The notes: a model not told the origin generated them from the sequence alone. Shown: positions 9,247 through 17,196, counted from the first letter of the stretch. The stretch is DNA of 64,000 nt from JANYLB01 sp963837715 (GCA_963837715.1 CAWIOF010000002.1:434001-498000), one strand, 5' to 3'. A program made the numbers and translations.

Positions 9247-9747
9247 TCAGCTGTCGGGCTGGGCGTCGCCGGGTTCGAGCTTGCGGTGGAGGCGGTCGAT
9301 GGCGTCGCGGAGATCGTCGGTCGTGACGACATCGGCGAGGGCGAGGCGGATCGACGCGAGCTCCCGGGTGACGAACTCGGCGTCGGCTTGGGTGCGGAAG
9401 TTGACCTCGCGGTCACGCTCGGTCTCCCCGCGGTCGCGGTCGGCCTGGCGGTTCTGTGCGAGGAGGATCAGCGGCGCGGCGTAGGCGGCCTGGAGCGACA
9501 GCGCGAGTGTGAGGAGGATGAACGGGTACGGGTCGAAGCGCAGGCCCGAGATCGCCACGTTCACCAGGATCCAGACGATCACGATGACGGTCTGGATCAC
9601 GAGGAACCGGGCGGTCCCGATGGTCCGGGCAATCGTCTCGGAGAACTCGCCGAAGGCGTCGGGGTCGTAGTGGATGCCGAGCGACAGCCGCGCCCGGCGC
9701 GGCGTGCTCAAGTCGTCGCCGCCTCGGATCCGCCGGCGGGGGCTCAC
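9247..9747 (-). CDS. DUF1003 membrane protein
   Basis: 166 residues with two adjacent membrane segments (about 45-65 and 72-92). The stretch PYPFILLTLALSLQAAYAAP followed by LILLAQNRQADRDR is the hallmark of DUF1003. A charged helical tail follows. GTG start 9747 overlaps the TGA of the upstream MgtE-N/CBS gene by 4 bp, so both are made from one message. The coupling suggests that the CBS/MgtE-N protein and this membrane protein work as a unit, perhaps in magnesium or ion response; that is inference from context only. Confidence 0.85.
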   Translation of the reverse strand: MSPRRRIRGGDDLSTPRRARLSLGIHYDPDAFGEFSETIARTIGTARFLVIQTVIVIVWILVNVAISGLRFDPYPFILLTLALSLQAAYAAPLILLAQNRQADRDRGETERDREVNFRTQADAEFVTRELASIRLALADVVTTDDLRDAIDRLHRKLEPGDAQPDS

Positions 9748-10982
9748 GTGTGCTCCTCACGCCAGTTGTCGGGCAGCGCCCGGTCGAGCACGTCGTCGAC
9801 CGTGACCGCGCCGAGGAGACGACCCGCTTCGTCGCACACCGGCAGCGCCATGAGGTTGTAGGCCGCGAGGCGCTCCGCCACCGACGTCTCGGGCAGATCA
9901 GGCGCGATCGGCTTGGCGGCGTCGTCGTCGATGCAGTCGCGGAGGTCGGTGCCGGGTGGTACCCGGAGCAGGCGCTGGAAGCCGACGACGCCGAGGTACG
10001 GACCGGTGGGCGTCGAGATCGGGGCTTCGGCCACGAACACCTGCGCGCCGAGCGCAGCGGGCACCGACGCGTCGCGGATGCGGGCCAGCGCGACCGCGAC
10101 GGTGGAGTCGGGCCGGAGCACCACCGGTTCCGGGTTCATGAGTCCGCCGGCGGTGTTCTCGTCGTAGAGCAGCAACCGTCGGACCGGCGCCGCTTCCTCT
10201 GGCTCCATCTCGCCGAGGAGCTTCACCCGCAGGGCGGCGTCCATCTCACCGAGCAGGTCGGCGGCGTCGTCGGGTTGCATCTGCTCGAGGACGTCGGCTG
10301 CGCGCTCGTGGGTGAAGCTGGCGATGATCTCGACCTGCTCGTCTTCGTCCATCTCCTCGAGCACGTCGGCGAGCCATTCGTCGTCCATCGCCGACGCGAT
10401 TGCCTGGCGCTGCGCGAGTGGGAGGGCTCGGAGTCGGTCGGCGAGGTCGGACGGGTGGAGGTCGCGCAGGCCCGCCATCTCGCGGGCCATCGGTCCGGCA
10501 TCGAAGAGGGTCACCACCGACGACCACGCGACGGTGTGCGACCGACCTCGGCGCCGGATCGGCCGGGGTGACCGGAGGGAGACGGTTGCGACCTCCCAGC
10601 CGAGCCCGCGGGCTTCGGACTCGACGAGCCCGATGTCGTTGACGACTTCGTCGCCGATGCGGCGGTTCAGCAGGTCTTCCTGGAGCAGCAGCTCGCCGCC
10701 GCGACGGCGGAAGTGGCGGAGGTCGATTGCCGCCGCGCGCAGGCGCGCCCCACCGGTGTCGAGGCTCTCGATCTTGGCTGCGTTCACGAAGATCCGACGG
10801 CGCTCCACCCCGGCGACGAACCCGATCACCCGGGGCGCACCCAGGAGGGTCGGGGGCAGGATCACGACGTCGGCGAGCCGACCGACCGGTGCGCCCCCGA
10901 TGTCGAGGAGCGGGAGCTTGGTCAGCCGGGAGACGTAGACGGGTACAGGCTGCGGGGCCTGTCGGGTGGACGAGCGCGGCAC
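9744..10982 (-). CDS. Soluble MgtE-N / CBS domain protein
   Basis: 412 residues from GTG 10982. Residues about 10-140 look like a PRC-barrel-type region (VGRLADVVILPP); about 160-265 form the MgtE N-terminal superhelix with repeats such as LHPSDLADRLRALP and EQMQPDDAADLLGEM; about 270-400 contain paired CBS motifs (NPEPVVLRPDSTVAVAL and LGAVTVDDVLDRALP). No membrane segments are present, so it lacks the MgtE channel itself and more likely senses Mg2+ or nucleotide. It is coupled to the DUF1003 gene. Confidence 0.82.
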   Translation of the reverse strand: MPRSSTRQAPQPVPVYVSRLTKLPLLDIGGAPVGRLADVVILPPTLLGAPRVIGFVAGVERRRIFVNAAKIESLDTGGARLRAAAIDLRHFRRRGGELLLQEDLLNRRIGDEVVNDIGLVESEARGLGWEVATVSLRSPRPIRRRGRSHTVAWSSVVTLFDAGPMAREMAGLRDLHPSDLADRLRALPLAQRQAIASAMDDEWLADVLEEMDEDEQVEIIASFTHERAADVLEQMQPDDAADLLGEMDAALRVKLLGEMEPEEAAPVRRLLLYDENTAGGLMNPEPVVLRPDSTVAVALARIRDASVPAALGAQVFVAEAPISTPTGPYLGVVGFQRLLRVPPGTDLRDCIDDDAAKPIAPDLPETSVAERLAAYNLMALPVCDEAGRLLGAVTVDDVLDRALPDNWREEHT

Positions 10983-11057
10983 CTGGTCACCCTAGCGATC
11001 CGGCCCTGGATCGTCGGGGACGTCGGGTCGTGCTCGACCCGCCCGGACGACGAGCGC

Positions 11058-11609
11058 TCAGGTGGCGAGTGAGGGTTCGAACGTGGGGATCGGGCCGTAG
11101 CCGAAGACCTGGGCGACGAGTCGCCGTGCCGTGCTCTCCCGGGTGCGCTGGTACTTGCGCACCGCTTCGTTGTACGCCGCCACGAGCTCGGCCGGCGCCG
11201 CGGTCTGGTCGAAGGCGGTCCGGGCTTCTGCCACCGGGGGAGTCTGGCTGAGTCGCACCGACGCGTTGAGCACCGCCCGCAACTGGCCGACGCGGGCCTC
11301 CAACTCGTTCGCGGCGGCCACCATCTTCTTCGAGTCGTCCGACTTGGTGGCTGCAGTCCAGCGCTGCAGCGCGACCTTCATGCCGGCCTCGTCGACGGTG
11401 CCTTCCCCGGTGGCCTGGAGCGCGGCGTCGGTCTGGTCGACGAGCACCGCAAGTGCGGCGTAGCGCGCGTTGAGGGGGGCGATGAGCGGGTTCCACGTCG
11501 ACTCGGTGGCGTCGCGGGCCGTGTTCAGCTCGGGGCGGCTCGTGACGACGAGGACGAGCGCCAACCCGACGAGCACCACGAGCACGAGCAACGCCAGGCC
11601 TTTTCGCAT
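11058..11609 (-). CDS. LemA-like membrane-anchored protein
   Basis: 183 residues from ATG 11609. One N-terminal membrane helix (about 4-24) is followed by a helical domain with STWNPLIAPLNARYAALAVL near the start and VAAYNEAVRKYQRTRES plus VFGYGPIPTFEP at the end. These match the spacing of the LemA family (N, Y-N-x6-Y, phe-gly-phe end), though individual positions differ. LemA proteins are membrane-anchored helical bundles of unclear role, often beside peptidases; none is adjacent here. An upstream ATG at 11642 would add 11 polar residues and is less likely. Confidence 0.65.
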   Translation of the reverse strand: MRKGLALLVLVVLVGLALVLVVTSRPELNTARDATESTWNPLIAPLNARYAALAVLVDQTDAALQATGEGTVDEAGMKVALQRWTAATKSDDSKKMVAAANELEARVGQLRAVLNASVRLSQTPPVAEARTAFDQTAAPAELVAAYNEAVRKYQRTRESTARRLVAQVFGYGPIPTFEPSLAT

Positions 11610-11680
11610 CGGGGCCACGGTAGTGAAGGACCGGTCTCCCACCGGGGCATCCCCACCCTGGTCGGTGGCCGTGCCGGCAC

Positions 11681-11686
11681 TATTGT
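11681..11686 (+). promoter_or_regulatory. -10 box of the thermonuclease gene, leaderless type
   Basis: TATTGT is followed by 6 nt and the ATG at 11693, leaving no room for a ribosome binding site. Confidence 0.5.
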
Positions 11687-11692
11687 GGGGCC

Positions 11693-12190
11693 ATGGTCCG
11701 CTCCCGGGCCGTGATCGTGGCGTTCGTCGTCACCGTCCTGGCCGGGAGCTCGGCCGTGGGATGGTGGCTCGGCCGCAGCGCCCACGGCTCCACCTCCGCA
11801 ACGGTCGTCCGTACCCTCGACGGTGACACCGTCGAGGTGCGCTTCGCGTCGGGCACCACCGACACGATCAGAATCCTCGGTGTCGACACGCCCGAGACGC
11901 ACCACCCGACGAAGCCCGTCGAGTGCTTCGGGCCAGAGGCCGCGGCGTACACACGTCGGCGTCTCCTGGGTCGCGACGTCGAGCTCGAGGACGATGTCGA
12001 GACCCACGACATCTACGGTCGTCGGCTCGCCTACGTGCTCATCGACGGTGAACGCTTCGACGACGAGCTCCTGCGCCTCGGCTACGCACGCCTGCTCGTC
12101 ATCCCGCCGAACGAGCGCCACGCGCGGGTGATGCTCGACGCCGAGCTCGAAGCCCGGCGAGCCCGTCGAGGTTTGTGGGGCGCGTGTTGA
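11693..12190 (+). CDS. Thermonuclease-family secreted/anchored nuclease
   Basis: 165 residues: an N-terminal hydrophobic segment (about 7-26) and a staphylococcal-nuclease (SNase) fold. VRTLDGDTVEVR, IRILGVDTPET and YGRRLAYV hold the Asp, Arg, Asp, Glu and Arg that match the catalytic set of SNase. It probably cuts DNA or RNA outside the membrane using Ca2+. Transcription appears leaderless. A 126-bp piece of its 3' part (11998-12123) is repeated exactly at 13853-13978, flanking three other genes. Confidence 0.9.
   Translation: MVRSRAVIVAFVVTVLAGSSAVGWWLGRSAHGSTSATVVRTLDGDTVEVRFASGTTDTIRILGVDTPETHHPTKPVECFGPEAAAYTRRRLLGRDVELEDDVETHDIYGRRLAYVLIDGERFDDELLRLGYARLLVIPPNERHARVMLDAELEARRARRGLWGAC
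11998..12123 (+). repeat. 126-bp direct duplication, copy 1 (inside thermonuclease gene)
   Basis: This stretch is identical, base for base by my reading, to 13853-13978, offset 1855. Similarity continues with mismatches to the stop codon. The perfect identity over wobble positions points to a recent duplication or gene conversion. Confidence 0.92.
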
Positions 12191-12213
12191 GCGCGAGCAC
12201 GCCGTACCGGGAT

Positions 12214-12235
12214 CGGGCACCATGGGGGGTGCCCG
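12214..12235 (+). terminator. Hairpin after the thermonuclease gene
   Basis: CGGGCACC (12214-12221) and GGTGCCCG (12228-12235) form an 8-bp stem with a 6-nt loop, 24 nt after the stop. No T tract. Confidence 0.6.
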
Positions 12236-12295
12236 GGATTCGACTCCGACCAGCACATCCGGTTGCGGTGGCGGGGTGGACCGTGGACCCTTCCG

Positions 12296-12886
12296 TCAGC
12301 TGCGCGGTGCGTTGATTGCTGACTCTGCGAGACCCACCCAGACATTGAGGGCGCGATCGTCGTCGACGTCGAGTGGAACAGCGCCGAAGGTCCAGCGGTT
12401 CCGTCGGAGATTGACCAGCCCGCCGATGAGCACGACGACGAGAGCGTCGCAGTCGTCGACTTCGGTGCTCAGCCAGCCGGTGAAGAGTTCGACGAGATTC
12501 CGATAGCCGTTGTGGAGGATCTGTTCGGTCATCTCCCGTCGCGCTGCGTCGACCCGGTCGCCTTCCTTGTCGAGGATCCGATGGATGGCTTCCTCGTTGT
12601 CGAGCTCCGCAAGAAGGAGCCGCCCGAGCAAGAGCAGCTCCGATCGTCGATCCGCAAGCGGGTACAAGTCCCGGAGGCGTTTGACTTCTCGGACCTGCGA
12701 AACGTGGTCGTCGACGATCGCGTCGAGGACGTCGTTCTTGGTCTCGAAGTGCCGGTAGAAGGTGCCGCCGCGACGCGTGAATCCCGCCGCTTCCTCGATG
12801 TCCCCGATGGTGGTAGCCGCGAAGCCCCGGGACGCGAACAGCCGTCGTGCGCTGTCGACCAGCTGGTCTCGAGTTCCCTTAGTCAT
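12296..12886 (-). CDS. TetR-family transcription regulator
   Basis: 196 residues. The helix-turn-helix (about 8-55) reads ARRLFASRGFAATTIGDIEE then GTFYRHFETKNDVLDAIV, a typical TetR N-terminus; the rest is an alpha-helical ligand domain. It is divergent from the DUF4395/thioredoxin-like pair, with a 12-bp palindrome between the two starts, so it likely represses both directions. The ligand is unknown. The gene lies inside the segment bracketed by the thermonuclease duplication. Confidence 0.93.
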   Translation of the reverse strand: MTKGTRDQLVDSARRLFASRGFAATTIGDIEEAAGFTRRGGTFYRHFETKNDVLDAIVDDHVSQVREVKRLRDLYPLADRRSELLLLGRLLLAELDNEEAIHRILDKEGDRVDAARREMTEQILHNGYRNLVELFTGWLSTEVDDCDALVVVLIGGLVNLRRNRWTFGAVPLDVDDDRALNVWVGLAESAINAPRS

Positions 12887-12893
12887 CGTCTGA

Positions 12894-12905
12894 TGACTAT
12901 AGTCA
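12894..12905. promoter_or_regulatory. Probable TetR operator
   Basis: TGACTATAGTCA is a perfect 12-bp palindrome in the 26-bp gap between the regulator start (12886) and the divergent ATG (12913). It covers the place where both -10 boxes must lie; TATAGT is itself -10-like and sits 7 nt before the DUF4395 ATG. Confidence 0.7.
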
Positions 12906-12912
12906 GCATTCG

Positions 12913-13359
12913 ATGACTCCTGCGCTGATCGATCGTCGTGGCCATCTCGCCCAACTCGCCGTGCAGGCGCTCCTCGGCGCTGCCGCGTTCGTCACCATGT
13001 CCTGGGTCCCTCTGGCGTTCGCCGCCGTGGTGCTCGGCATCTCGGCTGCGATCTGGCCGAGCGGGGCGCTCATCCTTCGCCTCTGGGACCGGCTCGCAGC
13101 CGGGAGCGGGCAGCGTTGGCTCGATGATGGGAGGCCCGCGCGGGTCTCGACTGGGCTGGCGGCACTGAACTTCGCTGGAATCGCAGCAGCAATCGCTTTG
13201 GACATGGACACCATGGCGATGTGGGCGGGGCTGCTGCTCGTGTGCGGCGCACTCGCCGCCGAGGTCGTCGTCGGTGCGTGTGTCCCCTGTGAACTGGTCG
13301 TATGGGCAGCTAGGCGAGGCTGGCTCCGATACCGGTCGCCGATCGGAGAGACAGCATGA
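12913..13359 (+). CDS. DUF4395 membrane protein
   Basis: 148 residues with about four hydrophobic segments in two pairs. The C-terminal CVPCELVVWAARRG (CxxCE) after the last helix is the DUF4395 signature; the two Cys suggest a thiol-redox role. The next gene, a thioredoxin-like protein, overlaps it by 4 bp (ATGA), as often seen for this family. Expression is probably controlled by the divergent TetR through the palindrome at 12894-12905. Confidence 0.8.
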   Translation: MTPALIDRRGHLAQLAVQALLGAAAFVTMSWVPLAFAAVVLGISAAIWPSGALILRLWDRLAAGSGQRWLDDGRPARVSTGLAALNFAGIAAAIALDMDTMAMWAGLLLVCGALAAEVVVGACVPCELVVWAARRGWLRYRSPIGETA

Positions 13360-13733
13360 GCCCGATCGAACGAATGCTCATCGCAGCTGCCGTCCTTGCG
13401 GGCGGCGCCTTGCTCGGCCTGCTGGTCCGGCGCCGACCCGATCGCACAGAGGTGCCGCGCAACAAGTCCTTCGAGCTCCCGCCTGGCCTTGTCGTCGTCA
13501 CGGCCCCGTACTGCACCCGTTGCGCAAACCTCCGCAGCCGGTTGACCAGCTCGGGAGTCGAGCACCGGACGGTCAACGCAGCATCTCAGCGGTCGCTGCT
13601 CGCAGACCTCGGTGTCACCACAGTGCCGACTCTCCTTCGGGTCGACGCTTCCGGCAGGATCGTCGATTGCGAGGCCCGCGATTTCTCCGACGCCCGGATT
13701 GGCGCGCTCGTCGGCGCCAACGGCCAGCTGTGA
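13356..13733 (+). CDS. Membrane-anchored thioredoxin-like protein
   Basis: 125 residues: one N-terminal helix (about 5-25), then a thioredoxin fold with APYCTRCANLR (CxxC, about residues 49-59), the cis-Pro motif TTVPTLLRVD and a C-terminal helix. The CTRC centre resembles thiol-disulphide or peroxide-reducing partners of DUF4395 proteins. ATG overlaps the upstream stop, so the two are coupled and probably form a membrane redox pair under TetR control. Confidence 0.85.
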   Translation: MSPIERMLIAAAVLAGGALLGLLVRRRPDRTEVPRNKSFELPPGLVVVTAPYCTRCANLRSRLTSSGVEHRTVNAASQRSLLADLGVTTVPTLLRVDASGRIVDCEARDFSDARIGALVGANGQL

Positions 13734-13852
13734 CGATGTGACCGTCACGGTGCCGCAGCCGAGCGACAGCGCCCGTCCCGGGAACGAGGTCGCCCAGGTC
13801 GAGCCACCCCGGAGATCTGGCGCAGGTACACGAACTGCCACGAGACGCCGGG

Positions 13853-14045
13853 CGAGACCCACGACATCTACGGTCGTCGGCTCGCCTACGTGCTCATCGA
13901 CGGTGAACGCTTCGACGACGAGCTCCTGCGCCTCGGCTACGCACGCCTGCTCGTCATCCCGCCGAACGAGCGCCACGCCCGGGCGATGCTCGAGGGCGAA
14001 CTGGAGGCGCGGCGCTCGGGTCGTGGTCTGTGGCGCGACTGCTGA
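13853..14045 (+). pseudogene. Thermonuclease 3' fragment (duplication copy 2)
   Basis: In the frame ending at TGA 14043-14045 the sequence reads the last 63 residues of an SNase protein (THDIYGRRLAYV ... SGRGLWRDC). The first 126 bp equal 11998-12123; the remaining 67 bp have diverged in both DNA and protein. Upstream (13734-13852) there is no SNase core, no DGDT motif and no start, so this is a fragment. The unit may mark the end of an inserted TetR-DUF4395-thioredoxin segment. The rest of 13734-13852 shows nothing recognisable. Confidence 0.85.
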
Positions 14046-14055
14046 CCGGCCGCGC

Positions 14056-15114
14056 TCACGACACCGTTGCGGTACGCGTCGCCAGGTCGACGCGTACCGT
14101 TCCGTTGGCGAACGTCCGGGTGATGGTCGTCCCCGAGAAGGCGATGTGTCCGGCCGCGCCGAGCCGTGTTCCGGTCAACTCCGACGGTTGGCCCATCCGA
14201 TTGCAGCCGTTGTTTCCGCCGACGGTACCGATCCCGCCGCACTGATCGGTCCCCGTGTTGATCGCGACGGGTTGGCCCGAGACCTTCGCGAGCGCCCACT
14301 GGTACGTCATCTCCGTCGCCTTCCCGGGTGAGCCGATCGCCGAGAGCGACTTGCCCATCGCGACGATGCGTCCGTTGGGAGCGGCAGCATCGCGCACGAT
14401 CAGGCCGAGGTCCGCGGTGGCGTTCTCGTGGAGCACCCAGGACACGGGAAGCGCGAGGCCGCTGCTCGAGTGGAGCGGGTCACCGGACGCCGTGTAGTTC
14501 AAGCCGATCGGCAGGACGCGAGCGATGCGCGACAACAACGCGACATACGACGTCGGCTTGCGCGCCGGTCCCTCGAGTGCCCGGCCACCGACGTCGATGA
14601 ACACGCCGTCGAAGCCGCGCGCTCTGATCGATTCGACGTAGGCGACGGCCCAGTTCTGGAATGTGGCCCGACTGGGATCTAGGTACTGCCAGGTGCGCCC
14701 GTCGGTGTGTTGGAGCCCGTCGCCGTCGGTCGCATCGGTCACCGGCTGGTACCACGGGGCCCGTTGCGTGGGCGTCGTGCCGTACCACTCCCCGTCGACC
14801 GGAGCCCAGGTGAACTGCAGGTAGCGGAACTGTGGTCCAGGCCTGGCGGCGAGCGGACAGTCGCCGGTGATCACGGCCCGGACCGGGACCGCCACGGGTG
14901 TGCAGTCGTACGCGAAGGTCACGTTCTCCGGTCCCGGGCCGGCGAGCGGCTGCACCGACGTGATGGTGCACCCCGCCGTGGCGAGGGCGATGACGAGCGC
15001 CGATGCGACCACCAGCCGGCGGGCGTGCAACCGGCGGGCGTGCAACCGGCGGGTGCGGGCCAGCTCGCGTCCTGCATTCCCCGTCGAACGCGGATCGCAC
15101 TGATCGGTCGACAC
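14056..15114 (-). CDS. Lipoprotein with putative glycoside-hydrolase fold
   Basis: 352 residues. After a long basic N-region comes SALVIALATAGC, a lipobox, so the mature protein would start at a lipid-modified Cys. The body contains FRYLQFTWAPVDGEWY, WQYLDPSRATFQNWAVAYVE and GFDGVFIDVGG, which resemble the TIM-barrel 'putative glycoside hydrolase' group where a patient strand ends FDGVFxD. It likely acts on surface or environmental polysaccharide; activity is not proven. The N-region repeats RLHAR through a 15-bp tandem repeat near 15016-15055. The stop lies 10 bp from the thermonuclease fragment. Confidence 0.6.
   Translation of the reverse strand: MSTDQCDPRSTGNAGRELARTRRLHARRLHARRLVVASALVIALATAGCTITSVQPLAGPGPENVTFAYDCTPVAVPVRAVITGDCPLAARPGPQFRYLQFTWAPVDGEWYGTTPTQRAPWYQPVTDATDGDGLQHTDGRTWQYLDPSRATFQNWAVAYVESIRARGFDGVFIDVGGRALEGPARKPTSYVALLSRIARVLPIGLNYTASGDPLHSSSGLALPVSWVLHENATADLGLIVRDAAAPNGRIVAMGKSLSAIGSPGKATEMTYQWALAKVSGQPVAINTGTDQCGGIGTVGGNNGCNRMGQPSELTGTRLGAAGHIAFSGTTITRTFANGTVRVDLATRTATVS
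15016..15055. repeat. Short 15-bp tandem repeat in lipoprotein N-region
   Basis: GGCGGGCGTGCAACC is repeated about 2.6 times head to tail, giving the peptide repeat RLHAR on the minus strand. Length changes would stay in frame and would lengthen the basic part of the signal peptide. Confidence 0.75.
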
Positions 15115-15219
15115 GCCACCCTCCCCCCGGGTTCAGTGACCACAGTCGCGGGTCGTGGGTGCCGACGCATGGGTCGGTCGGCTCACCGTCCCCGGAAGAG
15201 GGTGTCGCAGCGGGAGCGC

Positions 15220-15516
15220 TCAGACGGGGTCGACGCGGAGGACCTCGGTGCGGGCGATCGCCCGGTCTCGAGACTGGGCCAGCGTGGTGCGGCGGTCGTC
15301 GGTCAGGTAGGCGTCGAGCGAGGCTTCCGACGGGAACTCGATCACGTGGACCTCGAACGGTTGGGTGAGCGGCCCGGACCCGGGCTGGGTCCGGAACCGT
15401 TGGACGACACGGCCCCCGTGGTCGGGGACGAGCGTGAGCACCTTGTCCTCGTATGCGAGGAGCTCGCGTTCGCGACCCTCGTTCGGCCAGAGCAGGACGC
15501 ACAGGGTGATGCCCAT
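15220..15516 (-). CDS. DUF1330-like small protein
   Basis: 98 residues. The fold implied by LCVLLWPNEG, LVPDHGGRVVQR, FEVHVIEFPS and a central LDAYLTDDRR is that of the DUF1330/dimeric alpha-beta barrel group. These small cytosolic proteins form dimers and have mostly unknown roles. It is divergent from the methyltransferase gene. Confidence 0.65.
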   Translation of the reverse strand: MGITLCVLLWPNEGRERELLAYEDKVLTLVPDHGGRVVQRFRTQPGSGPLTQPFEVHVIEFPSEASLDAYLTDDRRTTLAQSRDRAIARTEVLRVDPV

Positions 15517-15553
15517 CGCCCCAGGTTCGCGGTCGCCGGCTCTACCGTGGGTG

Positions 15554-16108
15554 ATGGTCTGGGAGGGCGACGACTATCAGCGGCGCTTCGATGCGATCGC
15601 GGCGAGCGGCGACGATGTCCACGGTGAGGCCGCGTTCGTGCGGCGCCTCGACCCTGCGCCGACGTCGGTGCTCGACGCCGGTTGTGGAACGGGACGGGTC
15701 GCGATCGAGCTCGCGCGGCATGGCATCGAGGTGGTCGGCGTCGACGCCGACGCGTCGATGCTCGCGACCGCACGGACGCGGGCACCGGAGCTGACATGGG
15801 TTGAACACGATGTCGCCACCGTCGACCTCGAGCGGGTGTTCGACGTGGTGGTGATGGCCGGCAACGTGCCGCTCTTCACGCCGGAAGGGACGCGGCCGCA
15901 GCTCGTCGCGGGCTGTGCGCGCCACGTCGCGCCCACCGGCATGCTCGTCGCCGGGTTCCAACTCGGTCGCGGGTACGACGTGGTCGACTACGACGACGAC
16001 TGTGCTGCCGTCGGGCTCGAGCCGAGGGGGCGCTACGCGACCTGGAACGCCGAGCCGTTCCCGGGTGACGGTGGCTATGTGGTGTCGGTGCACCGACCCG
16101 TGGGATGA
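15554..16108 (+). CDS. Class I SAM-dependent methyltransferase
   Basis: 184 residues. Motif I is VLDAGCGTGRVAIELA (about 39-54), followed by VVGVDADASML (acidic loop) and DVVVMAGNVPLF, a normal Rossmann methyltransferase core. ATG 15554 is preceded directly by GTG 15551; either may be used. The substrate cannot be read from sequence. There is no clear partner gene. Confidence 0.88.
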   Translation: MVWEGDDYQRRFDAIAASGDDVHGEAAFVRRLDPAPTSVLDAGCGTGRVAIELARHGIEVVGVDADASMLATARTRAPELTWVEHDVATVDLERVFDVVVMAGNVPLFTPEGTRPQLVAGCARHVAPTGMLVAGFQLGRGYDVVDYDDDCAAVGLEPRGRYATWNAEPFPGDGGYVVSVHRPVG

Positions 16109-16243
16109 GCGGACGCGCCGAAGAGGCGACTCCGGAGACACCCGGTCGGGCGTCTCCTTCATCACCTCCTCAACTCAGGGTCGCGGTGTTCGCGTCCCTC
16201 CTCGCAACGGGTGACGGGCGCTGCGGGCCCGCGTGCTCGGTGC

Positions 16244-16444
16244 TCAGACGGCGCGGACGTTCTGCGCCTCTTCGCCCTTCCGACCGGGGGCGACGTCGAA
16301 CTCGACCTTCTGGCCCTCTTCCAGCGAGCGGTACCCGCTGCCCTGGATCGCCGAGAAGTGGACGAACACGTCGTCGCCGTCTTCCCGGGAGATGAAGCCG
16401 AAGCCCTTTTCGGCGTTGAACCACTTGACGGTACCCGTTGCCAT
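16244..16444 (-). CDS. Cold shock protein
   Basis: 66 residues, full-length CspA-type single-strand nucleic acid binding protein. RNP1 is KGFGFI and RNP2 is VFVHFS, preceded by GTVKWFNAEKGFG. It acts as an RNA chaperone. AGGAG lies 14 nt before the ATG, and the 5' leader seems long, as is usual for csp genes. Confidence 0.97.
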   Translation of the reverse strand: MATGTVKWFNAEKGFGFISREDGDDVFVHFSAIQGSGYRSLEEGQKVEFDVAPGRKGEEAQNVRAV

Positions 16445-16597
16445 GTTGAGTGCTGCTCCTGTGATGTGCGTGCAAATGATCAGCCGACTCGATCGCGCAC
16501 GAAGCGCAGCTCCGAGCAAGCTCGCCGAGGCTAGCAGGCGAGCGGAACGCACTCCCCGGGGGCCGGAACGCGTGCGACGACCGTGGCGGGTCGCTGG

Positions 16598-16603
16598 TAC
16601 AAT
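16598..16603 (+). promoter_or_regulatory. -10 box of the zinc-ribbon-like gene, leaderless type
   Basis: TACAAT, six nt before the ATG at 16610. One of the best -10 matches in the window. Confidence 0.6.
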
Positions 16604-16609
16604 GGTCGG

Positions 16610-16891
16610 ATGCGCGCCGGAAGCAAGGCTCATTTCTCCGAACTCCTCCCTCCCGTCTGCGTGCTCTGCGACGAGAAGGCCACCACGGCGCTCGTGCCGA
16701 CCGAAGGCGTCCTCCTGAACAAGGACACCGGCAAGACGGTCCACGTCACCACGATGCGTCTCTGCGAGTCGTGTCGCTCCGAGGTCGTCTCGAACCGGGT
16801 CACCCTCGGGTGGTCGTGGCGAGCCGAGCGTTGGGGCAAGGCCGGTACCAAGTCGCCCGCCGGCGACAAGTACCTCGTCCACAAGCCCTGA
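16610..16891 (+). CDS. Small protein with two CxxC pairs
   Basis: 93 residues, not recognised. CVLC (about 17-20) and CESC (about 52-55) could bind one Zn2+, giving a small zinc-ribbon-like fold; the rest is basic. Start ATG 16610 is supported by the TACAAT box six bases upstream. It ends 13 bp from a convergent small membrane protein gene. Confidence 0.6.
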   Translation: MRAGSKAHFSELLPPVCVLCDEKATTALVPTEGVLLNKDTGKTVHVTTMRLCESCRSEVVSNRVTLGWSWRAERWGKAGTKSPAGDKYLVHKP

Positions 16892-16904
16892 CGGGGCCCG
16901 GCAC

Positions 16905-17192
16905 TCAGCCGAAGGTCACCTGGCCGTAGGTGCTGCAGAGCCCGTAGGCGTTGATGACGACGAACGCGGCGATCACCACGGGGATGACCCACCGCCGCCA
17001 GTCGCGCACCTGACGCCCACCGCCTGCCGGTGCCGGCATGTACCACTGCGGCAGGAGCGGCGTCGCTCCGGCGCCCTGGAGCTCCCAGAGGCTCACGGCG
17101 TCGTCGGCGACCGGTGACTCCGGATCGGCCGCGAGGGCGATCTCGGTCAGTTCCTCGTCGGACAACTCGCTGTCGGACAGGTCCAGGGGCAT
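16905..17192 (-). CDS. Small single-pass membrane protein
   Basis: 95 residues. An acidic N-terminal half (LDLSDSELSDEELTEIAL) is followed by one membrane helix (about 69-86) and a short end with one Cys. No family recognised. It sits 4 bp downstream of the large phosphatase-like membrane protein on the same strand, so it is probably co-transcribed with it. Confidence 0.55.
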   Translation of the reverse strand: MPLDLSDSELSDEELTEIALAADPESPVADDAVSLWELQGAGATPLLPQWYMPAPAGGGRQVRDWRRWVIPVVIAAFVVINAYGLCSTYGQVTFG

Positions 17193-17196
17193 GGAC

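Noticed and set aside
12230..12256. tRNA 3' end or attachment site near the TetR unit
   Set aside because: GGATTCGACTCC looks like a T-arm, but no cloverleaf precedes it; the hairpin there fits a terminator better.
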